From an uncultured Clostridia bacterium (GTDB lineage Bacteria > Bacillota > Clostridia > Oscillospirales > Ruminococcaceae), in NCBI GenBank assembly GCA_947631585.1, contig CANRLY010000006.1, forward strand, positions 1 to 22,107: 22,107 nucleotides of DNA, read 5' to 3'. Positions 14,895 through 22,107 of this stretch are shown here, piece after piece. Below the pieces are notes generated by a model that saw nothing but the letters and a program-made list of their open reading frames with translations, searched no databases and was not told the DNA's origin. Within the stretch, counting starts at the first letter, position 1, and each line of letters opens with the position of its first letter. A program made the translations under genes and the position numbers.

Positions 14895-16331
14895 TTATCC
14901 CAGCTTTGAAAGGACTATCTCTTTCATCATCTGGGGATTCGCCTTGCCTTTGGAAGCTTTCATGCACTGACCCACCAGATATCCAAGGGCGTTGGTCTTG
15001 CCGTTCTTATAGTCGTTTACAGATTTTTCATTTTCCGCCAGCACCGAATCAGCTATCTTTTCAAGCTCTGAAGTATCGGAGACCTGAGCAAGTCCCAGCT
15101 GTTCGATAAGGTCGGAAACCTTTTTATCCTCGTTCAGCAGAACTGCAAACACTTTCTTTCCGCCTGCGTTTGAGATAACGTTCTTCTCTATAGACTCTAC
15201 CAGATCGGTCAGGTTATCTGCGTTTATCTTTGTCTGCGAAACGGTTTTTCCTGTCTCGTTCAGGTGCTTCACCAGGTCGCCGAGGATCCATGTTGTGTAA
15301 GCTCTTGCGGAAAATCTGCCTTTTGCCATACAGCTGTCAAAAAGTTCTGCCAGCTCGATATTCTCCGCAATGAAAGTTGCATCTTTCTGTGCGACGCCCC
15401 AGTCTTTCACATACCTGAGTATCTTTCTGTTAGGCAGTTCAGGGATACGTTTTTTCAGATCGTCTATCCTCTCCTGCTCCACAACTATCGTTCTCAGGTC
15501 GGGCTCAGGGAAATATCTATAGTCGTGAGCGTCCTCCTTGCTTCTCATAAGCACGCTTTCGCCTTTCACATCGTCCCATCTTCTGGTCTCCTGTGAAATA
15601 GTTCCGCCTGCTTCCAGCACAGAGATCTGCCGGTTTATCTCGTACTCTATACCTCTTACCGCAGCAGAGAAAGAGTTTACGTTTTTCATTTCTGTTCTTG
15701 TTCCAAACGGTTCGCCTATCTTGTGGACAGAAACGTTTACGTCGCATCTTATAGAGCCTTCCTGCATTTTACAGTCGCAGATATCCAGATACTGCAAAAT
15801 TGACTTGAGCGTTTCCAGGTAGACCTTAGCTTCTTCCGGGCTTCTGAGGTCCGGTTCGGAAACTATCTCTATCAGCGGTACTCCGCATCTGTTCAGATCG
15901 ACCAGAGAGCAGCCGTCGAACTTGTCAGAGTGAAGGAGCTTGCCTGCGTCCTCCTCGATATGGATACGGGTAACGCCTATTTTTCGCTCAACGCCGTTTA
16001 CCATTATATCCACATAGCCGTCAGCGCAAAGAGGCGTATCGTCCTGGGAGATCTGGTACGCCTTTGGCAGGTCGGGGTAGAAATAGTTTTTTCTGTCCTG
16101 TTTGGAGACACGGTTTATCCTGCAATTAAGGGCGTGTCCCATCATTATGGCGTAATCCACCACTTTTTCATTAAGTGTAGGGAGAGTTCCCGGCATACCC
16201 ATACAGATCGGGCAGACCTGAGAATTTACTTCCAGACCGAAAGCGTTTTTACAGTCGCAGTATATTTTGGAATCGGTACTCAATTCAGCATGAGTTTCAA
16301 GACCGATCACAGCTTCATAACCATTGTTCAT
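14895..16331 (-). CDS. gatB: Asp/Glu-tRNA amidotransferase subunit B
   Basis: A 478-residue GatB, the tRNA-binding and phosphorylating subunit of GatCAB, which converts Glu-tRNA(Gln) and/or Asp-tRNA(Asn) to the amidated forms. It begins MNNGYEAVIGLETHAELST and carries the zinc-site cysteines (CDCKN, CPICMGMPG), RKNYFYPDLPKAYQIS and DVNVSVH, with the C-terminal helical and YqeY-like tail ending MMKEIVLSKLG. Full length compared with the family. The ATG follows the gatA stop by 19 bases, with GAAAGG as ribosome site. It is the last gene of ligA-gatC-gatA-gatB and is followed by a bidirectional terminator. Confidence 0.97.
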   Translation of the reverse strand: MNNGYEAVIGLETHAELSTDSKIYCDCKNAFGLEVNSQVCPICMGMPGTLPTLNEKVVDYAIMMGHALNCRINRVSKQDRKNYFYPDLPKAYQISQDDTPLCADGYVDIMVNGVERKIGVTRIHIEEDAGKLLHSDKFDGCSLVDLNRCGVPLIEIVSEPDLRSPEEAKVYLETLKSILQYLDICDCKMQEGSIRCDVNVSVHKIGEPFGTRTEMKNVNSFSAAVRGIEYEINRQISVLEAGGTISQETRRWDDVKGESVLMRSKEDAHDYRYFPEPDLRTIVVEQERIDDLKKRIPELPNRKILRYVKDWGVAQKDATFIAENIELAELFDSCMAKGRFSARAYTTWILGDLVKHLNETGKTVSQTKINADNLTDLVESIEKNVISNAGGKKVFAVLLNEDKKVSDLIEQLGLAQVSDTSELEKIADSVLAENEKSVNDYKNGKTNALGYLVGQCMKASKGKANPQMMKEIVLSKLG

Positions 16332-16350
16332 AAGTATCAGCCTTTCTATA

Positions 16351-17807
16351 TCAGAGTTTAGGTGACCTGAATCCGCCTACAAGTTTTTCGTATGTGTAAG
16401 CGGTATCAAGCAGCTTCTGTTCCATAAATTTGTCGCCTATGAGCTGAAGCCCGATAGGAAGTCCCTCCACGCTGTAGCCGCAGGGAACGCTTATTGCCGG
16501 AAGTCCGGCTATATTTATGGTCACAGTACAGATATCTGTCGCATACATCTTTACCGGGTCGCCGAAGTTCTCTCCGATCTTGAAAGCGGCAGACGGAACG
16601 GTAGGAGTTGCGATAACGTCTATGTCCCTGAAGTTCTCTGAAAATTCCGCCGAAATTCTTCTTTGCAGAAGTTTTGCTTTTTTATAGTAAGCGTCATAGA
16701 ATCCGGAACTCAGCACGAAAGTACCCAACATTATCCTCCTCTTGACCTCATCGCCGAAGCCCTCAGAACGGGTCTTTTCGTACATATCAATAAGTCCGTC
16801 ATAGTTTTCCGAACGGTAGCCGTACTTTACTCCGTCATATCTGGCAAGGTTAGAGGAAGCTTCCGCCGAAGAAATGATATAGTAGGAAGAAAGAGCGTAA
16901 TCGGTCGATGGCAGGCTTATCTCCTTAACGACTGCGCCGTTCTGTTCCAGAAGTTTCACCGCCTGCATAACGGCAGTCTTGACGTTATCGTCGATACCGT
17001 CTCCGAAATATTCCTTTGGTATGCCTATTCTGACGCCTTTTACGCCTGCGGTAAGAGCCGCCTTATAGTCTTTGGCTTCTGTGATAACGGAAGTTGCGTC
17101 CATTTTATCGTGGCCGCATATCGCCGACTGGAGCATTGCTGCGTCCTCAACTGTTCTTGTGATAGGTCCTATCTGGTCAAGAGAAGATGCAAACGCCACA
17201 AGTCCGAATCTGGAAACAGCCCCATAAGTAGGTTTAAGTCCCACAACTCCGCAGTAAGACGCCGGCTGTCTGATAGAACCGCCGGTATCAGAGCCGATAG
17301 CTGCAACAGCTTCTCCGGCTGCAACGGCTGCCGCCGAACCTCCTGAGGACCCTCCGGGTATCCTGTCCAGGTCGTAAGGATTTCTTGTCACGCCGAAATA
17401 CGAAGTCTCAGTAGACGAACCCATAGCGAACTCGTCCATATTGAGTTTTCCGGTGATGACTACGCCTGCCTGCTTTAGTTTTTCCACCACAAACGCATTG
17501 AACGGCGGAACGTAGTTTTCAAGCATTTTAGAAGAACAGCTTGTCCTCAGACCTTTAGTGGAGATATTATCCTTTATGCCCACGGGTATCCCGGCAAGTT
17601 CTCCCAGTTGTTCCCCGGAGCTGCGACGCCGGTCGATATCCTCGGCGGTCTTTAAAGCATTTTCCATATCTTCGGTCACATAGGCGTTTACCTTATCTTC
17701 CACCTGAGAGATACGTCGAACACGCTTTTTGTCAGTTCAACTGAGCTTATCTGCTTATCAGCAAGCATTTTTGACAGTTCAGCTGCGCTTTTATTATAAA
17801 GTTCCAT
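16351..17807 (-). CDS. gatA: Asp/Glu-tRNA amidotransferase subunit A, frameshifted near 17715
   Basis: GatA amidase, which releases ammonia from glutamine for GatB. The true start is the ATG at 17807 (MELYNKSAAELSKMLADKQI), with AAGGAAG upstream and 12 bases after gatC. This frame reads to ...KSVFDV and stops at 17688, while the rest of the protein continues in another frame from about 17714 (SQVEDKVNAYVT). One added C after the GAC codon at 17717-17715 would restore FDRISQVEDK and give a normal-length protein of about 486 residues. All catalytic parts lie in the second part: IPVGIKDN (Lys), GGSSGGSAAAVAAG and GSDTGGSIRQPA (Ser-cisSer-Lys triad). A GTG at 17703 opens the second frame but has no ribosome site. 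Because GatCAB is normally essential, a sequence error is as likely as a real mutation. Confidence 0.92.
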
Positions 17808-17819
17808 ACAAACACTTCC

Positions 17820-18089
17820 TTATTCAACAGTCTTAGGCACTACGAGGCAGCCGGCTTTCACCTGGGGAGCATTTGCCATAAGTTCCTCCCTGGTATACTT
17901 TCCGGTCACCGCCTTATCTTCTCTGAGCGTCATGGCGTTGCTTTCATCGAGTATCATATCATCGTCAATATCCGGCAGTTTTTCTACCATGCTGACGATA
18001 TCCTGCATATCCTTTTCAAACTTAGGGATATTTTCTTCGCTGATGTGAAGCCTTGACAGTTTTGCGATATGTCTGATGTCAATGTTCAT
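17820..18089 (-). CDS. gatC: Asp/Glu-tRNA amidotransferase subunit C
   Basis: An 89-residue GatC, the small chain that wraps around GatA and stabilises the GatCAB complex. It begins MNIDIRHIAKLSRLHISEE and ends with the usual stretch ANAPQVKAGCLVVPKTVE, containing the TLRED and MANAPQ stretches of the family. The ATG at 18089 has GGAGG 7 bases upstream, located in the 17-base gap after ligA. The gatA ribosome site overlaps its TAA stop, so the subunits are probably coupled. Confidence 0.95.
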   Translation of the reverse strand: MNIDIRHIAKLSRLHISEENIPKFEKDMQDIVSMVEKLPDIDDDMILDESNAMTLREDKAVTGKYTREELMANAPQVKAGCLVVPKTVE

Positions 18090-18106
18090 ATTTTTTCCTC
18101 CTGCCT

Positions 18107-20134
18107 TTAGTTTATCATATTCAAAAATTCCTCTTCGGAAATAATTGGTATTCCCAGCTGCTGCGCCTTGATAAGTTTGCTGCCTGCTTCTTCTCCGGCA
18201 AGCACATAGCTTGTCTTTTTGGAAACAGAACCGCTGACTTTTCCGCCGGACTTTTCAATAAGTTCTTTTGCCTCCTCACGCTTCATAGTCGGGAGCGTTC
18301 CGGTAAGCACAAAAGTAAGTCCCCTGAGTTTTTCATCTGAAGCAGTCTTTTCAAACTTTGTATTGACTCCGCAGCTTTCCAGATGCCTGATAAGTTCTGT
18401 CATATGCGGTTCTCTCAGCGCTTCATAGACGCTTTGCGCCATCACTTCCCCGAAGCCCTCGATATCCGAGATCTCCTCCGCCGTGGCGTTCATAATGTTT
18501 TCAAGGTCGCCGAACCGCTGGCAAAGCAGTTTTGCGCTTGCCTGACCTACGTTTCTTATTCCCAGACCGAATATCAGTCTGTCCAGGGAGCGTTCCTTGG
18601 AAGCGTTTATCGCCTCAATAAGATTAGCCGCTGACTTTTCCTTGAAGTTATCCAGTTCCAACAGCTGTTCATCGGTCAGGTCGTAAAGGTCAGCCACCGA
18701 TTTTATCAGATCCGCTTTAAGAAGTGCGTCAGCCACGGCAGGTCCAAGACCCTCGATATCCATTGCGCCCCGTGAAGCAAAATGCACGATACTTCTGAAT
18801 ATCTGAGCCGGACAGTCCACATTCGGGCATCTTATCGCCGCTTCCTCGTCCGAACGTACAAGGTCTGTTCCGCAGACCGGGCATTTATCAGGCAGCCGGA
18901 AAAACTTCTCGTCCGACCGCTTTTCGCTGACGCAGACCACTTCGGGGATTATATCCCCTGCCTTGCGGACGGTTATAACATCGCCGACTGCCACCTGTTT
19001 TTCAGCAATAAAGTCCTGATTATGCAAAGTAGCCCTTGAAACGCTTGTCCCTGCGAGAAAGACCGGTTCAAACACAGCCACCGGCGTAACTGCGCCGCTT
19101 CTGCCCACATTCAGTTCTATGCTTTTCAGTTCGGTCTGTTTTTCCTCCGGCGGGAATTTATATGCCACCGCCCATCTGGGGGTCTTAGCGGTAGAGCCAA
19201 GTATCTCACGCTGGGCGAAGCTATCGACTTTAATGACCACGCCGTCTATATCGAAAGGCAGGTCAAAGCGTTTTTCGCCTATCTTATTTATCAGTTCAAC
19301 TATCTCTTGGAAAGTTTCCGCCAGTTTATAGTCGGGGATAGTTCTGAATCCCAGCTGAGAGATATAGTCCAGGGACTGTTTATGAGATGTAAGTTCCTTG
19401 CCCTGCACCTGCTGGATATTAAAGCAGAAAATATCCAGTTCTCTTTTAGCGGTTATTTTAGGGTCTTTTTGTCTGAGAGAGCCTGCCGCAGCGTTTCTGG
19501 GATTTTTAAAAGGCTGTTCGCCGTTTTTTATCTGTTTATCCACTATATCGAAGAACACGTTTTTAGGCATATAGACCTCGCCCCTCACCTCCAGCAGTTC
19601 AAGGGGTTCAGGTATTCTCAGAGGAACAGACCTGACGGTTTTAAGGTTATGGGTAACATTTTCGCCGACAAATCCGTCGCCCCTGGTAGAGCCTACCGTC
19701 AATTCACCACTGCGGTATTCAAGGGAGACCGAAAGCCCGTCTATTTTCGGTTCGACCACGAACTTAGCTTCCCCCACCGTTTGTTTAACGGTATTTACGA
19801 ACTGTTCCACTTCTTCAAAAGAAAACACGTCCTGTATCGAGCCCATCTGCACGATATGGGTGACTTTCTCAAAGCCTGCCACTGCTTCTCCCCCAACTCG
19901 CTGGGTCGGGGAGTCGCTCCTTACCAGCTGAGGGTACTCTTTCTCCAGTTGTTTCAGTTCATTCTGGAGCATATCGTATTCATAATCCGAGATCTCGTTC
20001 CGGTTTTCAACATAGTACAGTCTGCTGTGGTAATTGAGCAATTCCACAAGCTGATCTATTCTGATCTTTGCCTCATCGTAGGTAATAGCTATCAGTCCTT
20101 TCGGAAAAAATGCTTTTTGCGCCTGACACGCCAC
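18107..20134 (-). CDS. ligA: NAD-dependent DNA ligase LigA
   Basis: Essential replicative ligase using NAD+. Domains in order are Ia/adenylation with the KIDG nucleophile motif, an OB fold, a four-cysteine zinc finger (CPVCGTDL...CPNVDCPAQ), helix-hairpin-helix repeats and a C-terminal BRCT domain (LRGLTFVLTGTLPTMKREEA to the end). The coordinates use the only standard start codon, GTG at 20134. But homology begins at ITYDEAKIRIDQLVELLNYH, encoded from 20086; GAAAGGA lies 9 bases before an ATT there, and the predicted -10 box sits only 4 bases before the GTG. Counted from the ATT, the catalytic Lys is residue 114, close to Lys115 of E. coli LigA. So translation probably starts at the ATT (AUU), or the mRNA is nearly leaderless at GTG. 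It heads the ligA-gatCAB operon. Confidence 0.96.
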   Translation of the reverse strand: MACQAQKAFFPKGLIAITYDEAKIRIDQLVELLNYHSRLYYVENRNEISDYEYDMLQNELKQLEKEYPQLVRSDSPTQRVGGEAVAGFEKVTHIVQMGSIQDVFSFEEVEQFVNTVKQTVGEAKFVVEPKIDGLSVSLEYRSGELTVGSTRGDGFVGENVTHNLKTVRSVPLRIPEPLELLEVRGEVYMPKNVFFDIVDKQIKNGEQPFKNPRNAAAGSLRQKDPKITAKRELDIFCFNIQQVQGKELTSHKQSLDYISQLGFRTIPDYKLAETFQEIVELINKIGEKRFDLPFDIDGVVIKVDSFAQREILGSTAKTPRWAVAYKFPPEEKQTELKSIELNVGRSGAVTPVAVFEPVFLAGTSVSRATLHNQDFIAEKQVAVGDVITVRKAGDIIPEVVCVSEKRSDEKFFRLPDKCPVCGTDLVRSDEEAAIRCPNVDCPAQIFRSIVHFASRGAMDIEGLGPAVADALLKADLIKSVADLYDLTDEQLLELDNFKEKSAANLIEAINASKERSLDRLIFGLGIRNVGQASAKLLCQRFGDLENIMNATAEEISDIEGFGEVMAQSVYEALREPHMTELIRHLESCGVNTKFEKTASDEKLRGLTFVLTGTLPTMKREEAKELIEKSGGKVSGSVSKKTSYVLAGEEAGSKLIKAQQLGIPIISEEEFLNMIN

Positions 20135-20138
20135 TGTT

Positions 20139-20168
20139 ATTATAGCATATTATTCCCACAATATGCTA
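20139..20168 (-). promoter_or_regulatory. ligA promoter with overlapping inverted repeat
   Basis: On the minus strand a perfect TATAAT (20144-20139) with an extended TGC before it; no good -35. A 9-bp inverted repeat, TAGCATATT (20143-20151) and AATATGCTA (20160-20168), with an 8-base spacer, covers the spacer and edge of the -10. This is a likely operator or, less likely, a chance AT-rich dyad. Confidence 0.5.
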
Positions 20169-20222
20169 GACGTTTTAACAGAATATTCAGATTTCGTTTT
20201 TGCAAACTGAGTGCTGTTCCCA

Positions 20223-20335
20223 CGCCCCTCCGCAGCGGAGCTTCAGCTCCTCAGACTTTCAGCAGGAAAACCTGTTTTCCTGCTGAAAGCTTGTATGCCG
20301 CCGCCGATTCGGCTGGCGACATCTGCGGAGGGGTG
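20223..20335. repeat. GC-rich cloverleaf element B (outer stem with three hairpins)
   Basis: A 113-base element with the same plan as the one at 13282-13382. Outer stem: 20223-20235 pairs with 20323-20335 over 13 bp (one G.T). Inside are GGAGC-TTCA-GCTCC (20237-20250), a perfect 15-bp hairpin 20256-20270/20275-20289 with a CCTG loop, and 20295-20322, with GCCG-ATT-CGGC at its tip, CGCC/GGCG below it, one bulged T and one mismatch. It overlaps the 3' end of yunB and lies between yunB and the ligA promoter. Confidence 0.75.
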
Positions 20336-20961
20336 CATTGGAAGTAGCTCTCAGGTATGTCCCCGACTATGACCGTTTCTGAAAGCAGGTAGTCAAAAGA
20401 AAAGTGTATCGGCACGGAGTCAAACGGCGAAACGCTGTAAATATCCGCATCTATACGGGCATAGACCCGATAGACCGTCTGGTTTATGCCGCCGGAAATA
20501 AGTTTGTTTTCCAGCGTGACTGTCGCCGAACCTTTCTGATCGAACACAAGTTCTATCTCAGGCCCTCTGCCGGTAAGAAACGAATTATCGGTCAGCGTGC
20601 CGACAGGCAGTTTCACATGGAGAGCTTCATTATCGCTGAGAGCTGAATTTACCTCTCTCAGTATCATGCTCTGTATCCTGTTGACCGCTGCCGGGTCAGT
20701 CTCCACCGACCTGACTTTTCCGTCCTCGCCGTAGGTGATACTGACCAGCTGCCGGGCGGTATCTTTTTCGGAAGCAAGTATATCGTCAACACAGCTGCTT
20801 ATAACGTAAGCCGTGACCTTTGTCCCTTCCCTTTCGGAAATATCCCTGTAGTGGCGTGTTACAGAAATGTGTATCATCATTCCTGCCAAGATAACAATAA
20901 ACACTGCTATTGCGATAATTTTTGCGGCTTTTGGGCTTATTCGTGAAGTTTTGCGCCTCAA
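20251..20961 (-). CDS. yunB: Sporulation protein YunB with element-encoded C-terminal tail
   Basis: A 236-residue sporulation protein of the YunB family (sigma-E regulon in B. subtilis). It has one N-terminal membrane anchor (IIAIAVFIVILAGMMIHISV, about 15-34) and an extracytoplasmic domain with LVSITYGEDGKV, HVKLPVGTLTDNSFLTGRGP, ISGGINQTVYRVY and the end motif ETVIVGDIPESYF. Family members end about there; here 28 more residues (209-236) are encoded entirely within element B. I chose TTG at 20961, with GGGGGAG about 8 bases upstream; GTG at 20970 touches that ribosome site and would add three residues. No terminator other than element B itself is seen before ligA. Confidence 0.88.
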   Translation of the reverse strand: MRRKTSRISPKAAKIIAIAVFIVILAGMMIHISVTRHYRDISEREGTKVTAYVISSCVDDILASEKDTARQLVSITYGEDGKVRSVETDPAAVNRIQSMILREVNSALSDNEALHVKLPVGTLTDNSFLTGRGPEIELVFDQKGSATVTLENKLISGGINQTVYRVYARIDADIYSVSPFDSVPIHFSFDYLLSETVIVGDIPESYFQCTPPQMSPAESAAAYKLSAGKQVFLLKV

Positions 20962-21036
20962 ATCTCTCACTCCCCCGTTTTAGTAAATACTATTCAGGAA
21001 AATGAAAAATGGTTAAAAGCTGCAAAAATGCAAGCA

Positions 21037-21058
21037 GGCTGTAAAATAATTTACAGCC
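21037..21058 (-). terminator. Probable terminator of the transketolase operon
   Basis: A perfect 9-bp stem, GGCTGTAAA with TTTACAGCC, and a 4-base loop, 11 bases after the stop of the minus-strand gene. The tract after it on the minus strand (TGCTTGCATTTTTGC) is only moderately T-rich. Confidence 0.55.
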
Positions 21059-21069
21059 GTGCTTTATGT

Positions 21070-22014
21070 TTACTTGTTCAGTTCTTTTTTGACGGTCGCT
21101 GCAATGTTTGAAGCGCAAAGTCCAAATTCTTTCAGCAATTCCACCGCAGGGCCTGAGTGACCGAACTCATCGTTCACGCCGATCTTTGTCACCTTTGCAG
21201 GATAATTCTCACAAAGCACATCGCAGACCGCAGAACCCAGTCCTCCTATCACGCTATGCTCCTCCACGGTAACTATCCTGCCCGTTTCCTTAGCGGCTTT
21301 TATGATAATATCGCTGTCGATAGGCTTGATGGTGTGGATATTTACGACCGCTGCGCTTATGCCCTCAGCGGCAAGCTCGTCAGCGGCGGCAAGAGCCTCC
21401 GACACCATAAGTCCGGTGGCAACTATAGTGATATCCTTGCCCTCTCTGAGCTGGATACCCTTTCCAAGTTCAAACTTATAGGTGGACGGGTCGTTGAATA
21501 CCGGCGCTGCCAGTCTGCCGAACCGCATATACACCGGTCCGTCATGGAGGATAGCGGCTTCCACTGCCGCCTTTGCCTCAACATCGTCCGCAGGGTTGAT
21601 TATAGTCATTCCGGGAATAGTTCTCATAAGAGCGATATCTTCATTGCACTGATGAGTTGCGCCGTCCTCTCCGACGGAAATTCCTGCGTGAGTTGCGCCT
21701 ATTTTAACATTAAGGTGGGGATATCCAATGGAATTGCGCACTATTTCAAATGCCCTTCCGGCGGCGAACATTGCAAATGTAGACGCAAACGGTATCTTTC
21801 CGGTAGTCGCAAGACCTGCCGCTACTCCCATCATATTGCCTTCTGCGATACCGCAGTCAAAGAATCTGTCAGGGAACTTCTTCTTGAAAATACCTGTCTT
21901 TGTAGCGGCGGCAAGGTCGGCGTCCAGCACCACAAGGTCCTCATACTTATCACCAAGCTGGGCAAGCGCCTCTCCGTAGCTTTCTCTGGTAGCTTTTTTA
22001 ATAATCTCAGCCAT
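21070..22014 (-). CDS. Transketolase, C-terminal subunit
   Basis: A 314-residue protein with the pyrimidine-binding and C-terminal domains of a two-subunit transketolase (pentose phosphate pathway, transfer of two-carbon units with thiamine diphosphate). DCGIAEGNMMGVAAGLA contains the Glu that activates the cofactor. FASTFAMFAAGRAFE and THAGISVGEDGATHQ are family stretches, and VNIHTIKPID and EEHSVIGGLGSAV belong to the C-terminal domain. The ATG lies 4 bases after the stop of the N-terminal subunit, with GGAGGG overlapping that stop. DXS-like enzymes share these domains, but the size and the separate N-terminal gene fit split transketolase. Confidence 0.94.
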   Translation of the reverse strand: MAEIIKKATRESYGEALAQLGDKYEDLVVLDADLAAATKTGIFKKKFPDRFFDCGIAEGNMMGVAAGLATTGKIPFASTFAMFAAGRAFEIVRNSIGYPHLNVKIGATHAGISVGEDGATHQCNEDIALMRTIPGMTIINPADDVEAKAAVEAAILHDGPVYMRFGRLAAPVFNDPSTYKFELGKGIQLREGKDITIVATGLMVSEALAAADELAAEGISAAVVNIHTIKPIDSDIIIKAAKETGRIVTVEEHSVIGGLGSAVCDVLCENYPAKVTKIGVNDEFGHSGPAVELLKEFGLCASNIAATVKKELNK

Positions 22015-22018
22015 TGCT

Positions 22019-22107
22019 TTAACCCTCCAAGCTCTTCAGTGTTTCTTTCAGTTCAGACATTGCCTGCTCATACTGTTCGGCGTTAGGAGCTGTTCCGTGC
22101 CATGAAA
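22019..22107 (-). CDS. Transketolase, N-terminal subunit (only the last 28 codons)
   Basis: The end of an ORF entering from the right edge of the window and stopping at TAA (22019-22021). The visible part reads SWHGTAPNAEQYEQAMSEL and a short helical tail. This matches the end of the thiamine-diphosphate-binding subunit of split transketolases (WHG-x-APN pattern). With the downstream gene it makes one enzyme of two chains. Confidence 0.88.
   Translation of the reverse strand, partial: SWHGTAPNAEQYEQAMSELKETLKSLEG

Noticed and set aside
19307..20347. Long plus-strand ORF antisense to ligA
   Set aside because: It lies wholly opposite a well-supported gene, has no ribosome site or family motifs, and crosses element B; it is a codon-bias shadow.

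Overview
The window looks like chromosomal core DNA of a low-to-mid GC Firmicute of the class Clostridia, most likely an Oscillospiraceae/Ruminococcus-type gut anaerobe. The reasons are the gene order yqfC-yqfD-phoH-ybeY-dgkA-era-yqzL-recO, a GatCAB amidotransferase operon, a split transketolase, sporulation genes (yqfC, yqfD, ylbJ/spoVV, yunB), a Thr-rich CotH lipoprotein, and frequent ATA, AGA and AGG codons. The genus is an inference. I see no rRNA, tRNA, CRISPR array, phage or transposase gene.

Layout. Bases 1-5441 are mainly plus strand: the end of polA, a LacI-type regulator with its own promoter and terminator, a divergent pair (a minus-strand MIF-like tautomerase and a plus-strand DUF3237-like protein), and a CotH-type lipoprotein. 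From 5444 to 13213 everything is on the minus strand. Read in the direction of transcription it is yqfC, yqfD, phoH, ybeY, dgkA, era, yqzL, recO, mutS2, mostly with 1-4 nt junctions, and it covers sporulation, ribosome maturation and rescue, lipid recycling and DNA repair. Bases 13475-14800 (plus) hold ylbJ/spoVV and a small four-cysteine protein. Bases 14895-20134 (minus) are ligA-gatC-gatA-gatB. Bases 20251-22107 (minus) are yunB and a two-subunit transketolase that runs off the window.

The least ordinary parts are not the main genes. (1) Two intergenic GC-rich elements, 13282-13382 and 20223-20335, have different sequences but the same predicted fold. Each has a 13-15 bp outer stem closing exactly three hairpins, with shared CGCAG/CTGCG inner edges, a first hairpin opening with GGA one base after the stem, and the same terminal pairs (C-G, then a G.T wobble). 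One lies between two sporulation genes. The other runs into the 3' end of yunB and encodes its last 28 residues. (2) Two genes, mutS2 and phoH, have a strong Shine-Dalgarno sequence too far from the start codon, with a small perfect hairpin in between that leaves exactly 8 nt before the ATG, close to the spacing used by other genes here. (3) gatA carries a one-base frameshift. (4) ligA has no ordinary start codon at its conserved N-terminus. (5) A 30-codon yqzL gene sits between era and recO. (6) A bacterial MIF homologue is present.
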